From assembly GCA_029876055.1 (NCBI GenBank), contig CM056876.1, positions 2,852,001 through 2,916,000 of the forward strand: a stretch of DNA of 64,000 bases, given 5' to 3'. The stretch is from Madurella fahalii (lineage: Eukaryota > Ascomycota > Sordariomycetes > Sordariales). The notes below the pieces were generated by a model. It was not told the DNA's origin, ran no database searches, and worked only from the letters and a program-made list of their open reading frames with translations. Every line of letters starts with the position of its first letter. The first letter of the stretch is position 1. The translations under genes and the position numbers were made by a program. Positions 44,784-54,316 of the stretch are shown here, piece after piece.

Positions 44784-45652
44784 ATGGATGCGAGTCGAGC
44801 GTTCGTGGCCGTTCTGGGTAAGTTCATCTTGAATGATAATGTCCCCTCGAGACTCGCCTGCCAGCTAGCTACTAACGATCTAATCAGCCTTGGCGGTAAC
44901 TGTACACGCACAGCAGTTTAGGGGCTATGGCGGAAGCGGATCTCCCTTTGGCGGCGGTTCCGGATTCAACGATTTCCGAGGCGGACCAGGGTTTGATATC
45001 AGCTCGGCGGAGCGGGTGCGGGCGATTCACGGCATCCTTGGCGCTCTAGCGATGGTTGTCCTCTTCCCGGGCGGGTCCATTCTCGTCCGTGTGGTTCCCG
45101 GTCGCCTGGCGCTCTGGGCTCATGCTCTGGCGCAGCTCGTATCCATCTGCGTCTTCATCGCCGCCGTCGCCCTAGGTGTCCGCCTTGTGCGCGAGGTCCA
45201 GATTCCGTTCGGCGATGGCAATATAGTGAGCATCATGAGGACTTAGAAGGCATGGCAGCAACGGAGTGGCTAACAGGATCGAGGAGCAGATGTCGAACCC
45301 AAACATCAACTACCACCCGATCATCGGTCTTGTCGTCTTGGCGTGCCTGCTCTTGCAGCCCGTCCTCGGGATCATCCACCATGTCAAGTTCAAGAAATTG
45401 GGTCGACGGCAGATCTGGTCATACCTGCATCTGTTCAATGGCCGCGTGTTCATCACGCTCGGGATTGTCAATGGGGCTTTCGGTCTGTGGATGGCTCGCG
45501 CGCCCACAACGCTCAAGACAGCCTACGTCGCAGTGGCAGCAGCTATGTGGTCGCTCTGGATGTTGGCCGCCGCGTGGGGGGGGTTTCGGCGATGGAGGGC
45601 GAGTAGAAGGGAGATGGATCAGAAGCTGGTTGAGGGCGAGACAACGTTCTAA
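44784..45652 (+). CDS. Cytochrome b561-type transmembrane reductase
   Basis: Exons 44784-44817, 44888-45225 and about 45284-45652 give some 246 residues. The signal peptide (MDASRAFVAVLALAVTVHA) is split by the first intron. A Gly-rich stretch follows, then four main hydrophobic helices. The four candidate haem-ligand histidines lie in RAIHGILGALAM, LWAHALAQ, NYHPIIGL and YLHLFNGR, as in b561 domains. No DOMON domain precedes it. Such proteins move electrons across membranes and can reduce ferric iron. The acceptor of the second intron is unsure: TAACAG at 45276 breaks the frame and lies on the branch site itself, while 45283 or 45286 keeps it. Confidence 0.85.
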
Positions 45653-46104
45653 TCGAGTCTCTGATGTACAGCCCTTATTCCTCCAGCGGGACAGCGGAAG
45701 AGTCGTTGTAGTTCGTACATTCTAGAGTGTAGGCCCGGACAATGCCTTCAGAATGAAGCTTGTAAAAAAATTGCGAACATTTTGGCCTCCGATGTCACAG
45801 TGTCCCATAACCAAAAATATATACGTAACCTCAACATTTCAAACATCAACTGCTCTACACAAAGGCTTAATACTATATGAGCTATTTAACTGAGTTGTAA
45901 TTCTTGGAAGCTTTTCTAAGGATATATACATGTCTGAGTTATCGCTTGACCTCTAGAAATGTCGGTTGGAAGGAAGGGTTTTATGTTACACATTGAACTT
46001 TAGATAGTAGGAAAATCCCAAACTAAAACATTAATTGATGTTAATTACTATAACAGCACCTATATTATTAGACGGGCTGGAAGACACTGATCTTCCGGTG
46101 AATA
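45653..46104. other. AT-rich spacer
   Basis: 3' region of the b561 gene, nothing further recognised. Confidence 0.4.
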
Positions 46105-46456
46105 TTTCAAAGGGGCAGAAACACACACTTGTACCTACATGCCCATCAGAACAAATGGGAAGGCGTAAGACGGCCAAGTGCCAGTCAGACAAGGTAGAGA
46201 GGACAAGGTCAGGCGACGCCTCAACAAATCAGGTCCCTGCAGCCCAGATAAATTCAAAACAGCATGTGTCGATAGAGCTCCCTCTGATCAGAGGAGACTG
46301 CCTTGCACGGAAGAAAAGCTCTTCAATTGAACCCGCAACTACCAAAGTTTAGAAAGAAGTGTGAAATTGTGCGTCCTGTTAAGGAGCAATGACCGAGACG
46401 GCCTACCTCACTTACGGTGCAAGTTGAAAATGGGGTCCCCAGCGAGTTCCAGCCCC
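46105..46456. repeat. Dispersed repeat of unknown family, copy 2 (inverted)
   Basis: The reverse complement matches 27881-28225 along its length, including CCCTCTGATCAGAGG near 46280 and GGTCCCTGCAGCCCAGA near 46237. The two copies differ by many transitions. It has no coding capacity. Confidence 0.65.
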
Positions 46457-46673
46457 TAGACTGTTAAGAGCGGTACCTCACGTCCAGGACTTATTCATGC
46501 TCAGAGCCTCCAGTAACAGGGACCACCACTCATCCCACCGATCGGAAAAGACTCGACCCTGACTTGCAGATCATCCATTTTGTCCTAGAGTACTAGCCTC
46601 TATTTTGAGCAGTCGCTGAACGATTCCGTCTCCGTCATTGCTTGCATCTCGGCCGGCATCCCCGACATTTGAC

Positions 46674-47715
46674 TCAGAAAATAATGATTCTAGTTCGACC
46701 TTTGAGAGCCCATTTGACCAGATTTTGCTCCAAATTCCTTTCCTGAATTGGACGGGGAAGAATGCCACTCATGCCTGTCGTACGCCTCCGTTCCTTATCA
46801 TCTACAATCGGGCGGTACGGCATGCCGACGATTGGCGTTCTACAATAATAGTTGCTGTACGGGAACTTGCATCTCAGAATGCGGCTGCACTCGAAGCCGT
46901 CGATCACAGGCAGTTCCGGGCACATGGAGATGATGTCAGGCTTCCTTTGCAGTTCGTCCTCGGCAGCTGCCAGAAGGTAGTCGAGCGCCTCCTTGCCGTC
47001 CCCAACCGTCGTATCTTGGGGAAAATCCAAGATGTGCCATGAGACTGCGCGCGACCTTCTGGGCAGTGGCATCATGGTTAGCAAACAGGACGTGTATGGC
47101 GGCCCTCTCGGGAACTGGAAATTTGAAGTTGTGAAGAGGACACTCGCTCGGATCAACATAAAAGGTGCCTCCAAACTTCTCAATCTGCCTGCACTTCTCC
47201 TCCATATCCCTGGCGTTGTTTATCCTTCCCAGTTGCCTGTTGTAACAGTCACTCGAGTCCGTCTCCAGGGGCCACAACCTCCCCTGAGACGCAACTCCAA
47301 TGAGGCGCACCTTTTCCAGTCGAGAAAATCTGCCGCTTATCAAGTCCTCCACCCTGCGGCATGTGTTGGCGTATGCATCCAAACTTGGCCACCATCCAGC
47401 ACCGAGCAACCGCATCTTGGCGCAAAGTACCTCTTCCTCAGCCGGGACAGACGATGGTAGCGCGGTTTCGAAACGGTCCAGGCCGAGAAAATCGAGTTCC
47501 GTCGCAGAGCAAGAAAGCATGTACACCCCACCCCTGGTAGGAAAGTCATTGACAAAGTCGCGTACATCAGCACCAAAGTGCACCCGGAGGTTGTACCACT
47601 CGTCTAAGAGCAATCCGCCGGTGTACTCGCCAAGCTGACACTCGGATGGGGTCTCGAGATGTTCAGCTTCTTTCCAAATGTTCGCTGAGCTAGGGGCTGA
47701 CGTGGAGGAACCCAT
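46674..47715 (-). CDS. Receiver-like (CheY-fold) orphan protein, frameshifted, phospho-Asp lost
   Basis: Start ATG complementary to 47713-47715 (MGSSTSAPSSANIWKEAEHL). The first 230 or so residues form an unknown globular domain (LDEWYNLRVHFGADVRDFVNDF). A response-regulator receiver fold follows: HVLFANHDATAQKVARSLMAHLGF, a frame break near 47011-47020, then VGDGKEALDYLL, then KPDIISMCPELPVIDGFE. The later TPIVGMPYRPIVDDKERRR and GMSGILPRPI match receiver strand 4 and the K/P switch region. The usual phospho-accepting Asp of the DxxMP motif is Cys here (MCPELP), and the acidic pair near the start is reduced. No histidine kinase is adjacent. Frame repaired, about 346 residues. Confidence 0.6.
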
Positions 47716-48666
47716 TGAAGCAAAAAAAGTTTGATGCCGAGAAACCAGCGGTGGGGTTATTCCCTGGGCCACAAATGGTGAAGGAGGTAAGCGCAGCAGC
47801 AGCGACAGCAAGAACTGACAAGAACGGGGATAACCAATGTCTTCAATGCTGGCCGAGGTGAAAATACCGTAGTTTATATACGTCCGTCTGATACAAGGCA
47901 ACTGGATCCACTCCGGGCAGCAGGGTTGCCCGGTGTGCATGTGGGATGATGGAACAAATATTCCGTATCACACATCAATGAGAGGTTCTAGTGTTGGCTT
48001 GTTGGTGCTGTTGGTGCCCCTCGATGCGGCGATGCCATGAAGCAGCATGCAGGATGCGGGTATTCCGGACCGGATTGTTTAATGGTTAATAATTAGCACT
48101 AACTACTGTAAAGGTGCTCTGAAGGTGCTCTGTATAATCTGCTTGATTGATATTGAAGAGAACACGCACAGCAAGGCACAGAGGTAACTTTGGCATAAGG
48201 TTGTACTTGTTTTAAGACCCTATATTCGTCGCTCTCTGTATAGCTCAGGTTACGTACTTACTATGCAACTTGTTGTCTAGGGATATCATTAAGGAAGCAA
48301 TGTTAGGAATGTCAGGAGTCCCTGGAGTGCTTCCAAGTGAGATGGCTCGCAGTACTGTAGCTAGGGAGATTTGAGCAGTGTCTCCAAACCCGAGTATCGG
48401 CTTGTTGCGACCGCTTCCTCCCGAGCACGGAGCGTCCAATCTAGGGAACCGTCCGATCTTGGGAACCGCACTGTGCGGGCCAGGATGGGAATCGGATCTG
48501 CGGCCTAAAAATACCTTACAGATGTCCACCGTTTTCTTTTTTTGTACATCTTAAACGAATCAACCCACGACCAAGTCCCATGGCTGCCGCTTCACGGTCG
48601 CCGAATTGACGACTGATCCTGGATGCCCGGGCTGCTTGCGCGGGGTTTCCGCTCGCTGCGGGCGAC
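47716..48666. other. Intergenic between divergent genes
   Basis: About 950 bases between the receiver-like gene and the glycosyltransferase-like gene. The frame of the former is open upstream to 47940 but lacks family signal. Nothing else is seen. Confidence 0.4.
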
Positions 48667-49767
48667 ATGGCCTCGGACGAGGCCCCAGGTCCGGTTCCGG
48701 CAGCGATCGACGCGGACATCCTGACCCTCATCATCACTACGTCGCCGACGCCCTCGGCACCTTCGACAGAATTGCTGTCCCTGGTTCTCCTTTCATTCCG
48801 CGAGCACTGCCCGGAATTAACAGGGTGCAGGGTCATCCTCGTGCTCGACACGTACGACCACATCAGCTCGACAGCTCGCCTCAAGAAGGGCCACGTAACT
48901 GTAGAAGGCGCCACCAAATTCGCCGAGTACAAGCAGAACGCGAAGCGACTCATCCTCCAGGAATATGCCCCAGATGGAACCGCACATCAAGAAGAGGATC
49001 TTGTGGTGGCGTACGGCGAAGCCGAGTTTGGCTCCACCGCCTACGCACAACAGACGAACACGGTGCCGCTAACAATCACCAAGACCCGTGATGAGCGCAT
49101 CATCTTCATCGAGCCCTCGCAGCGCCTGGGTTTTGGCCTTGCCGTGCGCTCCGCCCTGAGGCTGGCCGAGACCCCCTATGTCTGGATTCAGCAGCACGAT
49201 TGGTCCCTCGTCTCAGAGATCCCTCTCCGTCCGCTCCTCCAGGTCATGCAGCAGCAGCAGTCGGAACCCGCCACCGGGGTGGACTTCGGGGGTCTGAATG
49301 CCGCCAAAGTGCCCATAAAATACGTCTGCTTCCCTTCGGTCCGCATGATTCAGTACGCGAAATCGGACCACGTCATGCAATTCCCTGCGCTCCGCGCTCT
49401 GACGCACCTCCACAAGCAGAACTTCACCGTCAGGTCCGCCGACGGAACCAGCGCCAAGATTCCCCTCACCCCTCTCTTCTTCTGGCACGATAAGCCACAT
49501 ATTGCGGCGACGGAGCACTACCTCGCGCGCGTCTTCCCCAGTCGCATGGCGCTACCCCGGGGCGCTTTCATCGAAGACACCATCGGTCACCGCGCCAGGG
49601 CACAGATGAAGGAAGGGGAGTGGCGGAAATGGGCCTGTTGGCTGTATTACCCTGATGAGGGCAAGCGACTCTGCATGAGACATCTCAAGGGGAGGACGTG
49701 GCGGGGGACTGAGGCGGAACTGGCGCAGAAGCTAGAGTACATGCGGTTGGCCCCGGCCAAGTCATAG
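48667..49767 (+). CDS. Conserved-looking protein, glycosyltransferase-like
   Basis: A single exon of 366 residues. The N-terminal half has the alternating beta/alpha look of a GT-A fold: ADILTLIITTSPTPS, then CRVILVLDTYDHI, then RIIFIEPSQRLGFGLAVRSAL and TPYVWIQQHDWSLV. The last would occupy the position where GT-A enzymes carry the acidic metal site; here it is HDW. The C-terminal half includes FFWHDKPHIAATEHY and the Arg/Lys-rich LCMRHLKGRTWRG. No signal peptide or membrane anchor is visible, so it is likely cytosolic or nuclear. The glycosyltransferase link is inference only. Confidence 0.6.
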   Translation: MASDEAPGPVPAAIDADILTLIITTSPTPSAPSTELLSLVLLSFREHCPELTGCRVILVLDTYDHISSTARLKKGHVTVEGATKFAEYKQNAKRLILQEYAPDGTAHQEEDLVVAYGEAEFGSTAYAQQTNTVPLTITKTRDERIIFIEPSQRLGFGLAVRSALRLAETPYVWIQQHDWSLVSEIPLRPLLQVMQQQQSEPATGVDFGGLNAAKVPIKYVCFPSVRMIQYAKSDHVMQFPALRALTHLHKQNFTVRSADGTSAKIPLTPLFFWHDKPHIAATEHYLARVFPSRMALPRGAFIEDTIGHRARAQMKEGEWRKWACWLYYPDEGKRLCMRHLKGRTWRGTEAELAQKLEYMRLAPAKS

Positions 49768-49828
49768 ATGGAAATACCGCCGTCTAACTGCAAATGAAAA
49801 TGTTTCCCTACTTTATCGTGACTGCCGC

Positions 49829-50709
49829 CTACAGCTCTCTCGTCGCAATCGGCTTCCACTCAGCAATAGGTTTATCGGTAGGCACAAGCCAGACCACTCC
49901 CCCGTCCCAACCATCCCAGCCGCCGCCCTCCTCCGCGCCATCCGGGCCATCCTTCGGTAACTTAACCCCGCCCTCCCGCACCACCCTTGTCACCTCTTTC
50001 AGCACCTCATCCGTGATCGGTACGCTCCCGCTATTCAGATGCGGTCAGCTTCGTCGCCGTGCCACAGACGGCCCCCTGCAAGTTGCAAACCGTTGAAACA
50101 GACATCAAGACGGAAAGAGGGAAAAAAAAAGAAAGAAAAGAAAAGAAAAACTCACTACATCAGACTAACATGCGGCCCATACTCCCTTCTCCACCAGTCC
50201 AGCCACCTCTCTGTCTCCTCCCCAAACCTCCCCTCTCCCCTCCTTTCCCCTTCCTCATCGGCAACACCAGAAACCCCCCACTCCCTAGCACACCCAGCCA
50301 GGCCCTTCACGCCTTCAAACCCGACCCCGATAAAGCACCGCCTGAAGAACACATCCTGCGTAGCCACCCGCTCGAACCGCACCTTGACCGCGGGGCTATC
50401 GCTACCGCCATCGTCCCCGCCCCCACCACCACCCCCGCTACCGCTACCGCTACCGCAGCCGCCAGCGCCAGCGGCCCGCCAGCGGCCGACCATACCGTCC
50501 AGCCACGCCTGCGGGTCAGCTCCGTAGCGGGAGGGCGCCACCTCGGACGTGAGCGTTACGTGCGGCGCGAAGAAGTGCGGGCTCACGCTCGCCGACGACG
50601 CCGCCTCGCGCGGGAAGCGGGCCGGCAGGGTGCGGCTGATGAGCGTGCTCAGCGCCGTGTGGAGGGGGTGGGATTGCGGGGGGAGGAGCCAGAGGGAGGA
50701 GCCGGGCAT
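49829..50709 (-). CDS. CPD1: 2H-family cyclic phosphodiesterase (Cpd1-like)
   Basis: Minus-strand exons 50709-50156 and 50030-49829 give 251 residues. It opens ADP-ribose 1'',2''-cyclic phosphate, a by-product of tRNA splicing. The start MPGSSLWLLPP is the family N-terminus. The two catalytic motifs are PH50VTLT (HxT) and, at the exon end, PH180VSL (HxS). The C-terminus VVWLVPTDKPIAEWKPIA is also a family signature. The Tyr codon after SLM is split across the 125-base intron, whose acceptor is AATAG preceded by a CTGAC branch site. A Gly/Ser-rich low-complexity insert at about 80-100 lengthens it beyond the yeast protein. The gene converges with the preceding gene. Confidence 0.88.
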
Positions 50710-51745
50710 TTTTTTTTTTTCTTTTTGTTTTAACTTATTATCCTCTAATTTTTCTTCGAGGGTAAGGGCCCGTTTTTCTTCTTCTTCTTCCTCTTCTTCT
50801 GGCTGGTCCGTCTTCGAGCGGTTGGTGTTGCGCTGCTTGTTGGTTTTGAATTTGGGTTTGATTAGGGGGCTAGGCCCGCTAGATGACGTTTTGCTAACCT
50901 AACGGCCACCCCCGCGCATATCTTGTTCACCGTCGGAATTTCTTGTCACTAGTCGAACTAGTACTTTAGTCCCCTTAGCGTCATGAATATTCCCATTTAA
51001 TTACCTTGGACCATACAGCACCTGAACCGCGGCAACTTGACACCGTACTAAACACTCTCTAATTACCCTCCGTCGTAATGAAACGCACCTGCGCGTCAAC
51101 ATCGCCATTCGTGTCCTGCTATGGCGAATATCCGGGTCCTGTATCGCCACTTTGTTGCATGGGTGTAGCCGCGGACAACTGGCACGTTTCCGTTAAAACT
51201 AAAGACTCTCGAACCCATTTCTGTGATTTTTCGCTCCACTTCGAAGATTCTGAGCCACGACTTTGGGTAACATTGCACGACAACTCTTGCGAAGCTCCGA
51301 AAGTTTTAATTGTTGAAAGCAACCGGACGTAACCCGAGGATGTGCCTGGTACATGACACAGGACTAGTAAGTGACTTAGGTTCAAATTAGCCTATGGTGG
51401 TGAAACTTGCGCACCGCATATAGAACAAAGTTCACCCAGGCGTCATCTCAGCAGAGGGACTTGTTCTGAAGTGTGTTATTACGCCATCTTCTGGATAACG
51501 CCGAGTAGCGAAAGCTATTTTATTTCCTCCATCCCGACTACGTAATCCAGACATCGAGGCTGGCTGTCGTGTGGTGACCCGGGGCGTAAGCTCGCGCGGT
51601 GCTGCCGCCTTCCAGTCTTATTGGGCCGGGGTTTCCCGTCCACGGCCGGCGGGGAAAGCTGAATCCCAGCCTGACGCTCGACGCTCACGATCTTGCACCT
51701 GGCTCATTGCTCTTCCCAGGAGCCATCGTTTGGACAATCACCAAT
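50710..51745. other. Intergenic before the HET gene
   Basis: About 1 kb without a supported gene. A T-run and (TTC)n tract lie near the CPD1 start, about 50710-50800. The HET frame is open upstream to 51599, but its domain begins only at 51746. Confidence 0.45.
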
Positions 51746-53841
51746 ATGGAGCCCTATACATATCAGGCGCTCCCTGCCGTTCCGTCAATCCGCCTCATCA
51801 AACTTAACACCGGGAGCCAGGACGATGACACCCTCTCCTGCAACTTTGCCGTCGCCGAGATCGCAGCCCTCCCTCAGTATACAGCACTCTCATACGTCTG
51901 GGGAGATGCCTCAGACACCTGCCCGATCCGCATCGACGGGAAGTCGCTGCCCATCACACGATCGCTAGCCGGTGCCCTGCAGCACCTAGCCAAAACCCCC
52001 GGCCTCCTCGTATGGGCAGACGCTGTGTGTATCAATCAAAAGGATGACATCGAAAAGAGCCACCAGGTGAATATGATGGCCACAATTTACAGCAAGGCTA
52101 CCAAGGTGACGGTGTGGCTTGGTCCTGATCACCACAACGACGCTCCGAGGCTGTTTCTGGCCATGCGACGAACTGTCGACGCGTTTCGGATAATGGCAGC
52201 GCGAGCCGAACCCGACAGCAGGCCCGACGCAGTTGATCGAGAGGCGGCATTATGGTTAGAGGACCTTGGATCTGACGGTTCACCCTTTGAATCTATTACC
52301 AACCCCAAGGGCGACGACAAGGCTGGCGTTGTCCGGTTCTTCAGGCTGCCATGGTTCTCCAGGACTTGGATCCTTCAAGAAGTCGGGTTGGCATCTGACG
52401 CAGTCATGATCTGGGGCGAACATAGCATTCCATGGCACACGGTCGGACTCATATCCATGATTCTCAGGCAAGGGTTCCTCCAGTCCGGTATGGACCAACT
52501 GGGGCTTAGGATGGAAATTGAGCGCGCATTTCATGCCTACACCATATACTCGCCACTTATCCCCGGGGCTTCGTTTCTCCATGTGATCAACAATACCCGA
52601 AGGTTCAGTGCTACCCAGCCGCAGGACAAAATATACGCCCTCTTGTCTCATCCCGCCGCATTGAAGGGCCGCCCGGCGACCGAGTTTCCGACTTGGTCCG
52701 CCTACGAACCAGTACTGCCGATCGCTGTTCGACTCCTGACTAGATACCAGGACCGGTATCTGGTAAGGCGGCTTGCGCAAGAGAGACGACAGTCAGGCGC
52801 ACAGCTCTCAGATTCTCTTCAGCCACCCTTCATGCAAGCAGACTACACCAAGTCTGCCGACCAAGTCTACCATGAGTTTGCGCTGAACCACATTAGCAAA
52901 ACGGGCTCACTCGAGATCCTCTCGACCGTTCAACACGACCCGGCTCGCAGTTCCCCCCTTTTTCCCCGAGTTGGGTCCCTCACTGGGACTACTTCATCGA
53001 CACTCCCACCCTTGGCCTGTTCGACTGCAGGCACTTCGCCGCGGCCAACAAACGCCCCATCATCACCGCCTCCCCCGAGGTCCCGAATAGCCTTCGCGTC
53101 CGGGGACACCTTTTCTCTCGGATCGTGTTGCACTCTCAGCTCCTTTCCGCCTCGGACTTTGACCTCCCTCTTCCGGAAGACATGGCAGTCCTAGGCCCGG
53201 ACTCCGCCCTTGTTCAGGACCGGTGGTCCCGCAACCCTATTTCGCACATCTGGCTATCTCGAGGTCTTGCTGGGGCCCCCAACGACAGCTACCCGGTGCT
53301 GCCCATGTGGTTTGCCGACACGGAAAATGGACCGTACGCCGTTTTCAACAAGACAGCCGACAATCTCTTCCACGCGTACATGCGCACCTGGGTGACGGGG
53401 AAGAACATGGCGGAAACCGACGGGTTCGACCTGACGGCCGACGCGGACGCCTATTGGCGCCGTCTTTTCTGGGGGACCGAAGTTGAACGGGACGAGGAGG
53501 ACGATGTGGGGCATTCTATCCGGTGGAAGCGGTACAGGGACTCGGCAGCGCTGGTCTGCAACCAGAGACGGTTTTTCATGACAACGCGGGGCTTCTTTGG
53601 CATTGGGCCTGGGGCAATGCAGCTGGATGACTTCGTCGCTGTTCTGCTGGGGCTTGATGTGCCGATTGTGATTCGCGAGGTTGCAGAAGAGGGAGAACCA
53701 AGTCTGGAGGACAGGAGGAAGATGAACATGCCGGTACCCATGGATAGAAAGTTTCAGGTTGTGGGCGAGTGTTACGTCGACGGGCTGATGCAGGGGCAGT
53801 TGGCGGCTCAAGAGTTCATACGGGATATTACCTTGGTATGA
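51746..53841 (+). CDS. HET-domain protein (heterokaryon incompatibility), one frame break
   Basis: Start MEPYTYQAL at 51746, just before the domain. The three HET blocks are clear: ALPQYTALSYVWGD, then LLVWADAVCINQKDD, then KVTVWLGPD. FRLPWFSRTWILQEVGLA and QPQDKIYALLS follow as usual. HET domains trigger growth arrest or cell death after non-self recognition; the C-terminal half is typically clade-specific. At 52953-52969 a C6-T5-C4 run coincides with a frame change: the family motif SWVPHWDYF lies in the next frame, which stays open to 53841 and ends DITLV. With the break ignored the protein has about 698 residues. No intron can explain the change. Confidence 0.8.
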
Positions 53842-54316
53842 TCCTCCGGGTCCCGCCGATTCATACCTCGGCCACATTCGTAGGCGAGCTTGTCATGTGC
53901 CTCTTTCATCGGGTCCAGGCAGGAACCCATTTCGGGCCATCAGAGGACGGCGGCTTTGGGTCCCACTGGCCAAGGTTGAAGTAATTCGGCTGCGGCAGCA
54001 CAATCTTACTTAAGGGGTGATCAGGGCGAGCAACGAGTAACAAGCCCGAGCAAGCCTGAGCAAAAAACAGCGATGGGTCATGTGGGATGTCATAGGGTGC
54101 ATTGGCCTGGATTCATCTCATCTAATAGAATGACGATCGGAGAACGGGCCGCCATATAATCTGATTATATAACACTGCAGGAAGCGAAAAGGGAGCTCAG
54201 GAATGGAGTGTAGATAGGAAGAAAGAAAAGATATACCTTGTTCTGATCCCAATAAGTGGGAGAGTTTTGAGCGGTATATAATTATATAAAAGAGATCCCC
54301 TACAGCTAACAGTGCT
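53842..54316. other. Spacer between convergent HET and HeLo genes
   Basis: About 475 bases, AT-rich on the right. It contains a 40-base stretch weakly resembling 28905-28945. No gene. Confidence 0.4.
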
